From assembly GCF_041154455.1 (NCBI RefSeq), contig NZ_AP028664.1, positions 186,001-250,000 on the forward strand: a stretch of 64,000 nt of DNA, in the 5' to 3' direction. The notes beneath the pieces are model-generated. The model was not told the DNA's origin. It saw only the letters and a program-made list of their open reading frames with translations, and did no database searches. Position numbers and translations under genes: made by a program. Origin of the DNA: Variovorax sp. V213 (GTDB taxonomy: Bacteria; Pseudomonadota; Gammaproteobacteria; Burkholderiales; Burkholderiaceae_C). Below, piece by piece: positions 59,641 through 64,000 of this stretch (positions are counted from its first letter, which is position 1; each line of letters opens with the position of its first letter).

Positions 59641-61707
59641 ATGAAAAACGACAAATATCAAGGCACATCGGGCGAACCACGCTACCGAAACAAGAGCAGG
59701 CCGCGCTGGCTCGCGACGCTGGCGCTGGGCGCGATGGCCATCGCCATCCTGCCGGCGGAAGCCCAGCTGGCGCGCAAGCCTTCCTACTATCAGCAGCAGA
59801 GCAACAAGGCCGCTTCCGAGGGCGCGGCCGGGCAGCCCGCAGCGCGCGTGGCGGCACCAGCGTCGCTGCCCATGCTGCGCAGCCGCGGCGACTTCGACAC
59901 CCTGGCGCGCGTCTACGACGCCGGCACGCCGATGCAGCTGGCCCACGTGCTGTTCGCGGTCGACCGCCAGGCCAGGCCGGTGCGCACCTACTACATCGAC
60001 ACGCCGCGCTACCAGTTGCACGTTCGCTTCGTGCGGGACACCGGCCTTGCGCCGGGCGCGGGCAAGCGCGAGATCGACCGCAACTACCTCGTGCCCGATC
60101 GTCGCTTCCTGTTCGGCACGCTGAGCTGGCAGCAGAACATCGGCAGCTTCACCTACGAGTTCTGGGAGGGCGACCAGCTCACCCCCGCGCTGCTGCGCCA
60201 GGCCGACGCGCAGGTGAAGGCCAGCTTCTTCGCGCCCGTGAAGTTCAAGACCAACTCCACGCTGCACGAGCGGGTGGCAAAAGAAGCGGGCATCGACTTC
60301 GTCAGCCAGGAAGCACTGATCCGCGAACAGCCCTACATGCCGATGAACCTCGGCACGGCCACGGGCCGCATTCGCATCGTGGACGAAGCCTCGGGCGCGA
60401 ACGCATTGAATGCGCTGTTGCCCGACGACATCGCCGTGCTGCGCCAGGTTCCCATCAGCCTGCCGCCCGTGGCCGGCGTGCTGACCGAGCGGCCGTCGAC
60501 CGCGCTTTCGCACGTCAACCTGCTGGCCAAGGGCTGGGGCATTCCCAACGCCTATGTGCGCGACGCCGCAGCCGTGCTGCGCGAGCACGCAGGCCAGTGG
60601 GTGGCGCTCAAGGTCGCGGCCTCGGGCTACCAGGTGCGCCGCCTCACGCCCGACGAGGTTGCCGCGCTGCCGCCGCGCAGCGTGCGCACCGCGGCCATCG
60701 GCGCGGTGCCCGGCAGTGCGAAAGCCTCCAGGCCCGACCTGCGCGAAACCCGCCTGCTGCCGCTCGCGTCCCTGCGCGCCCGCAACAACGCGCAGTGCGG
60801 TTCCAAGGCCGCCAACCTGGGCGCGGTGCTGGCCGCGCGCATTCCGTCCACCACGGTGCCCGACGGCTTCTGTATTCCCTTTGCGCACTACGACCGCTTC
60901 ATGCGCGCCAACGGCCTCGCCGACCACATCGCGCGCATGCAGCAGCGCCCCGGGTTTGCGAGCGACCCGCAGATCAGGCAGAGGGCGCTGGCGCAACTGC
61001 GCGACGAGATCGTCAAATGGCCGGTCGAGCCCGCCACCGCGGCGGCCTGGCGCGCCGCATGGCAGTCGCAGCTGGGCGGCGGCGGCGTGTTCGTGCGCAG
61101 CTCCTCCAACTCCGAAGACCTGCCCGGCTTCAGCGGCGCGGGCCTCTACACCACGGTGCCCAACGTCAAGACCGGCGACGCGCTCGAGCTCGCGGTGAAG
61201 AAGGTCTGGGCCTCGGTCTTCAACCCCGAAGCCTGGGAGGCGCGCAGCGCGGCGGGCTTCGGCGCCGAGTCGGTGCTGATGGGCGTGTTCGTGCAGACCG
61301 CCATCGATTCGACCAACGCCGGCGTGATGATCACGCGCGACCCCTTCGACGCAGGGCACCCGCACGTCACCTACATCTCGGCCAAGCGCGGCATCGGCAT
61401 CCGCGTGGTCGAGGGCCAGCGCGTGGCCGAGCAGGTGATGTATTCGAGCTGGTCGAAGGCGATCCAGGTGCTGAGCCGCTCGGCGGAAGAGACGGCGTTG
61501 CAGCTCGACAAGGATGGCGGGGTGAAGGAGGTGCCGGTGGAGTCTGGCCGCAACGTGCTGACGGATGAACTGGTGGTGCGGCTTGCCAATGTGGGGGCGG
61601 CCGTGAAGCGCACGTTCAATGCGGTCGATCAGGACATCGAGTGGGCGACGGTGGGGGACAAGATCGTGCTGTTGCAGGCGCGGCCGTATGTGGAGCGGCG
61701 ACGCTGA
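59641..61707 (+). CDS. Exported PEP/pyruvate-binding dikinase-like protein
   Basis: A 688-residue protein related to PEP synthase, pyruvate phosphate dikinase and glucan water dikinase. Residues about 23-42 form a hydrophobic signal or anchor (ALGAMAIAILPAEAQ). A phosphohistidine-type segment, RPSTALSHVNLLAKGWGIPN, puts His at about 291; the ATP-grasp domain follows, with CGSKAANLGA near 386, GGGVFVRSSSNSEDLPGFSG near 480-500 and a final LLQARPYVE. The order His domain then ATP domain is that of water dikinases, the reverse of PEP synthase. Why a nucleotide-using enzyme has an export signal is not explained. Confidence 0.8.
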   Translation: MKNDKYQGTSGEPRYRNKSRPRWLATLALGAMAIAILPAEAQLARKPSYYQQQSNKAASEGAAGQPAARVAAPASLPMLRSRGDFDTLARVYDAGTPMQLAHVLFAVDRQARPVRTYYIDTPRYQLHVRFVRDTGLAPGAGKREIDRNYLVPDRRFLFGTLSWQQNIGSFTYEFWEGDQLTPALLRQADAQVKASFFAPVKFKTNSTLHERVAKEAGIDFVSQEALIREQPYMPMNLGTATGRIRIVDEASGANALNALLPDDIAVLRQVPISLPPVAGVLTERPSTALSHVNLLAKGWGIPNAYVRDAAAVLREHAGQWVALKVAASGYQVRRLTPDEVAALPPRSVRTAAIGAVPGSAKASRPDLRETRLLPLASLRARNNAQCGSKAANLGAVLAARIPSTTVPDGFCIPFAHYDRFMRANGLADHIARMQQRPGFASDPQIRQRALAQLRDEIVKWPVEPATAAAWRAAWQSQLGGGGVFVRSSSNSEDLPGFSGAGLYTTVPNVKTGDALELAVKKVWASVFNPEAWEARSAAGFGAESVLMGVFVQTAIDSTNAGVMITRDPFDAGHPHVTYISAKRGIGIRVVEGQRVAEQVMYSSWSKAIQVLSRSAEETALQLDKDGGVKEVPVESGRNVLTDELVVRLANVGAAVKRTFNAVDQDIEWATVGDKIVLLQARPYVERRR

Positions 61708-61728
61708 TGGCGGGCTGTGGAGTACATG

Positions 61729-63672
61729 CTATCCATACAGGTATTGCGGCAACCATAGCGTCAACCCCGGCCAGATGTACATGAACACCATGCACAGGAT
61801 CACGATCAGCATGTACGGCATCATCCCCGCGAAGATCTGGTTGAGCGTCACGTGCGGTGGCGACACTCCCTTCAGGTAGAAGGCCGACATCGCCACCGGC
61901 GGCGACAGGAACGCCGCCTGCAGGTTCACGAACACCAGCACGCCGAACAGCAGCGGGTCGATCTGGAAATGCGCGAGCAGCGGCAGGAAGATGGGCACGA
62001 AGATCACGATGATCTCTGTCCACTCGAGCGGCCAGCCGAGGATGAAGATGATCGCCTGCGACAGCAGCAGGAACTGCAGCGGGCTGAGGTTCATGCCCAG
62101 CACCCATTGCTCGATGATGCGCTGGCCGCCCAGCAACGCGAACACCGCCGAGAACAGCGCCGAGCCCACGAACAGCCAGCAGACCATCGAGGTGGTCTTG
62201 AGCGTGAGGAACACGGCCTCCTTGGTCTTCTTGAAGTTCAGCGTGCCGGCCTGCCACGCCATCAGGAAGGCGCCGGCCGCGCCCACCGCAGCAGATTCGG
62301 TGGCGGTCGTGATGCCGAACAGGATCACGCCCAGCACCACCAGCGTGAGCGTGGCGAGCGGCATCACCGACGACACCAGCATGCGCAGGATCTCGAACTG
62401 CTCCGCATCCATGCGCCAGTAGTACCAGGCCAGCAGCACGAGCGTGAAGAGGCCGGCCACCAGGAAGCCCGTGTAGAAGGCTTCGGGCACTGCGGCGGTC
62501 TTCGGCGCATCGACCGCTTCGCCGAGCTGTTGCAGGCCGCCCTCGGCAGCCGTCGAGGCCGAGGAAGCGGCTTCGCTGCCGGGTGGTTCCTCGACGCCGC
62601 CGGGCGGCTCCTGCAGGCCGCCTTCCGATGCGGCCTCTTTCGGCTCTTCCGAAGCGGGCGGTTCGGCCAGCCCGGTGCTGGAAGAGGAAGAGGACGAGGC
62701 ATCGGGCAGCGCCGCAGCCGTTCCCGCGGCCTTCTGCGTTGCCTGCTGCTCCGCCACCGGCGCGTTGTTGTCCTTCTGCGAGTAGATCGCCACGTACCAC
62801 CAGACCGAACCCAGCGTCACGGCCGCGAGCGCCAGCGGCACCAGCGCGCTCAGCAGGCTGCGCAGCAGCATCCACCAGGTGATGCGCACGCCCTTGGCCG
62901 CGCCGCGCAGCGCCCGCGCCGGCGACACCACGGCCGCGGCGAGCGCGGGCAGCATGCGCGGCGAATAGCTGGCCGCGATGTGCGCGACCCAGGGCGAGAT
63001 CGGCGCGCGCTGCTTGTCTGCCGGCAGCTTGGGCGCGACCTTTGGTTGCAGCACGGCCCAGCCGATCACGTAGACCAGATAGAGAAAGGCGAGGAAGAAA
63101 CCGGGAAACATCGCCGCCGCATACAGCTTCACCACCGACTGCCCGGCCACGGCCGCGTACACGATGATCATCACCGAGGGCGGAATCAGGATGCCGAGCG
63201 TGCCGCCCGCCGTGATCACGCCGGCTGCGAGGCGCGTGTCGTAGCCGGCGTTGAGCATCGGCCGCATCGCGATCACGCCCATCAGCACCACCACCGCGCC
63301 GACCAGGCCGCTCGCGATGCCCCAGAAGGTGCAGACGATCAGCGTCGTCACCGCGAGCGACCCCGGCACGCGGCGGAAGGCGAGCTGCACGCTGTGGAAC
63401 ATCTTGTCGACCAGCGCGCCGCGCTCCATCACATAGCCCATCAGCACGAACAGCGGGATGGACAGCAGCGTCTCGTTGGTCATGGCACCGAAGGCGCGCT
63501 GCACCATCAGGTCGAAGATCTTGTTGTCGAGCCAGGGTGCGGCGGGGTCGTAGAAGGCGATGAAGCCGAAGAACATGCCCAGCCCCATCAGCGTGAACGC
63601 CGTGGGAAAGCCGAGCATGATCACGACCACGATCAGGCCGAGCATCGAGAGGCCGAGTGCGGGGTCGCTCAT
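61729..63672 (-). CDS. dctM: TRAP transporter large permease (DctM family) with long insert
   Basis: Inner-membrane TRAP permease, 647 residues; most DctM proteins have about 430. The family start is GLSMLGLIVVVIMLGFPTAFTLMGLGM and FLSPPVAMSAFYLKGVSPP comes near the end. About 200 extra residues (roughly 215-415) contain further hydrophobic segments and an Ala/Ser/Glu/Pro-rich linker with a run of six Ser. The ATG at 63672 overlaps the stop of the small-subunit gene by four bases if the frameshift in that gene is corrected. Driven by the sodium or proton gradient; substrate unknown (often C4-dicarboxylates or mannitol/chloroaromatics). Confidence 0.88.
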   Translation of the reverse strand: MSDPALGLSMLGLIVVVIMLGFPTAFTLMGLGMFFGFIAFYDPAAPWLDNKIFDLMVQRAFGAMTNETLLSIPLFVLMGYVMERGALVDKMFHSVQLAFRRVPGSLAVTTLIVCTFWGIASGLVGAVVVLMGVIAMRPMLNAGYDTRLAAGVITAGGTLGILIPPSVMIIVYAAVAGQSVVKLYAAAMFPGFFLAFLYLVYVIGWAVLQPKVAPKLPADKQRAPISPWVAHIAASYSPRMLPALAAAVVSPARALRGAAKGVRITWWMLLRSLLSALVPLALAAVTLGSVWWYVAIYSQKDNNAPVAEQQATQKAAGTAAALPDASSSSSSSTGLAEPPASEEPKEAASEGGLQEPPGGVEEPPGSEAASSASTAAEGGLQQLGEAVDAPKTAAVPEAFYTGFLVAGLFTLVLLAWYYWRMDAEQFEILRMLVSSVMPLATLTLVVLGVILFGITTATESAAVGAAGAFLMAWQAGTLNFKKTKEAVFLTLKTTSMVCWLFVGSALFSAVFALLGGQRIIEQWVLGMNLSPLQFLLLSQAIIFILGWPLEWTEIIVIFVPIFLPLLAHFQIDPLLFGVLVFVNLQAAFLSPPVAMSAFYLKGVSPPHVTLNQIFAGMMPYMLIVILCMVFMYIWPGLTLWLPQYLYG

Positions 63673-64000
63673 GTGGAACCCCCCGTGCTGTCGCTCTTAC
63701 GCTGCTGCGCGGCCTGCTCGATGCCTTGGCCCGCTCGATCACCTCGCGCTTGTCGGCCTCGTCGACGTAGCTGCTGCCGGCGAGTTGGTCGCCGACCACG
63801 TCCATTTCTTCCGCATCCTTCAGGCGCGGCGTCCATGCACCGGTCTTCAGGCACAGCACGCAGCGCACCATCTCTGCAATGCCCTGCAGAAGCAGCACGG
63901 CGCCGGCCACCGGGATGACGAACTTGAAGGGATAGAGGGGGATCGGGTCGGCATTGAAGGTCTGCTCGTGCATCGCGAGCGAATCGCCGAAGTAGGTCCA
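63669..64000 (-). CDS. dctQ: TRAP transporter small permease (DctQ family), partial, apparent frameshift
   Basis: C-terminal part of the small TRAP membrane subunit; the start is beyond the right edge. The visible frame reads through YPFKFVIPVAGAVLLLQGIAE (last membrane helix) into a charged tail, DEADKREVIERAK. At about 63724 the expected continuation GIEQAAQQRKSDSTGGST and the stop at 63669-63671 lie in another frame, needing one extra base (a C on the plus strand). As written, the frame continues in the wrong frame across dctM for about 690 more codons. This is a sequencing error, a true mutation, or programmed slippage. Confidence 0.65.
   Translation of the reverse strand, partial: DLLRRFARDARADLQCRPDPPLSLQVRHPGGRRRAASAGHCRDGALRAVPEDRCMDAAPEGCGRNGRGRRPTRRQQLRRRGRQARGDRAGQGIEQAAQQRKSDSTGGST

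Overview
The window is about 64 kb of GC-rich, densely coding bacterial chromosome. It looks like a free-living member of the Comamonadaceae (Betaproteobacteria), closest in style to Variovorax. This rests on gene content and layout: a Crp/Fnr-controlled branched-chain-type ABC operon with two CoA ligases, several Bug/TctC-type solute receptors, a FecR/DUF6600-like Q-rich protein, a kdp operon, many orphan LysR genes, and 4-base ATGA overlaps. No search was run, so the genus is an inference. I see no phage, transposon, CRISPR array, rRNA or tRNA, and no gene-free stretch longer than 300 bases.

Bases 1-25,400. The 3' part of a citrate synthase-family gene is followed by a lone membrane protein. 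Then comes a leftward operon (10.5 to 2.1 kb): acyl-CoA ligase, livG, livH, livM, a substrate-binding protein, livF and a PaaK-like ligase. It probably imports a carboxylic or aromatic acid and activates it with CoA. A Crp/Fnr regulator is divergent, and a perfect palindrome (10573-10590) lies between. Next are a short-chain dehydrogenase, a B3-like metallo-beta-lactamase lipoprotein, a Bug receptor, a VOC protein, sodB and a cysteine-rich winged-helix regulator with its own palindrome. The complete kdpFABCDE potassium-uptake operon follows, led by a 43-residue membrane protein that is easy to miss.

Bases 25,400-43,900. An MDR-type reductase is followed by a leftward three-gene operon (glycolipid-type glycosyltransferase, membrane protein, dual-specificity phosphatase), RluF, and an AlkZ-like winged-helix protein. 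An OmpR-type response regulator and its kinase come next; three tandem, mutually overlapping mini-ORFs lie between them. Then a repeat-containing secreted protein, aqpZ, a second MDR-type oxidoreductase with a divergent LysR gene and palindrome, an iron-type binding protein, htpG, a glycine-rich lipoprotein, srkA, a DUF2855 protein, and ohr/ohrR with operator and terminator.

Bases 43,900-64,000. A NodIJ-like exporter, a LysR gene divergent from a GST plus PNPOx-like pair, a cytochrome P450 divergent from an ArsR-type regulator across a 28-base palindrome, a Tat-exported Bug receptor, AMP nucleosidase, two unknown membrane proteins, panE, glutathione reductase, the Q-rich DUF6600-like protein, an exported PEP-synthase-like (dikinase) protein, and a TRAP transporter. 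The small TRAP subunit carries an apparent one-base frameshift next to its stop.

The most unusual features are the coupled mini-ORF array (31616-31787), the exported dikinase-like protein, the small protein at the head of kdp, the PaaK relative with a degenerate ATP loop, and the glycosyltransferase/membrane protein/phosphatase operon.
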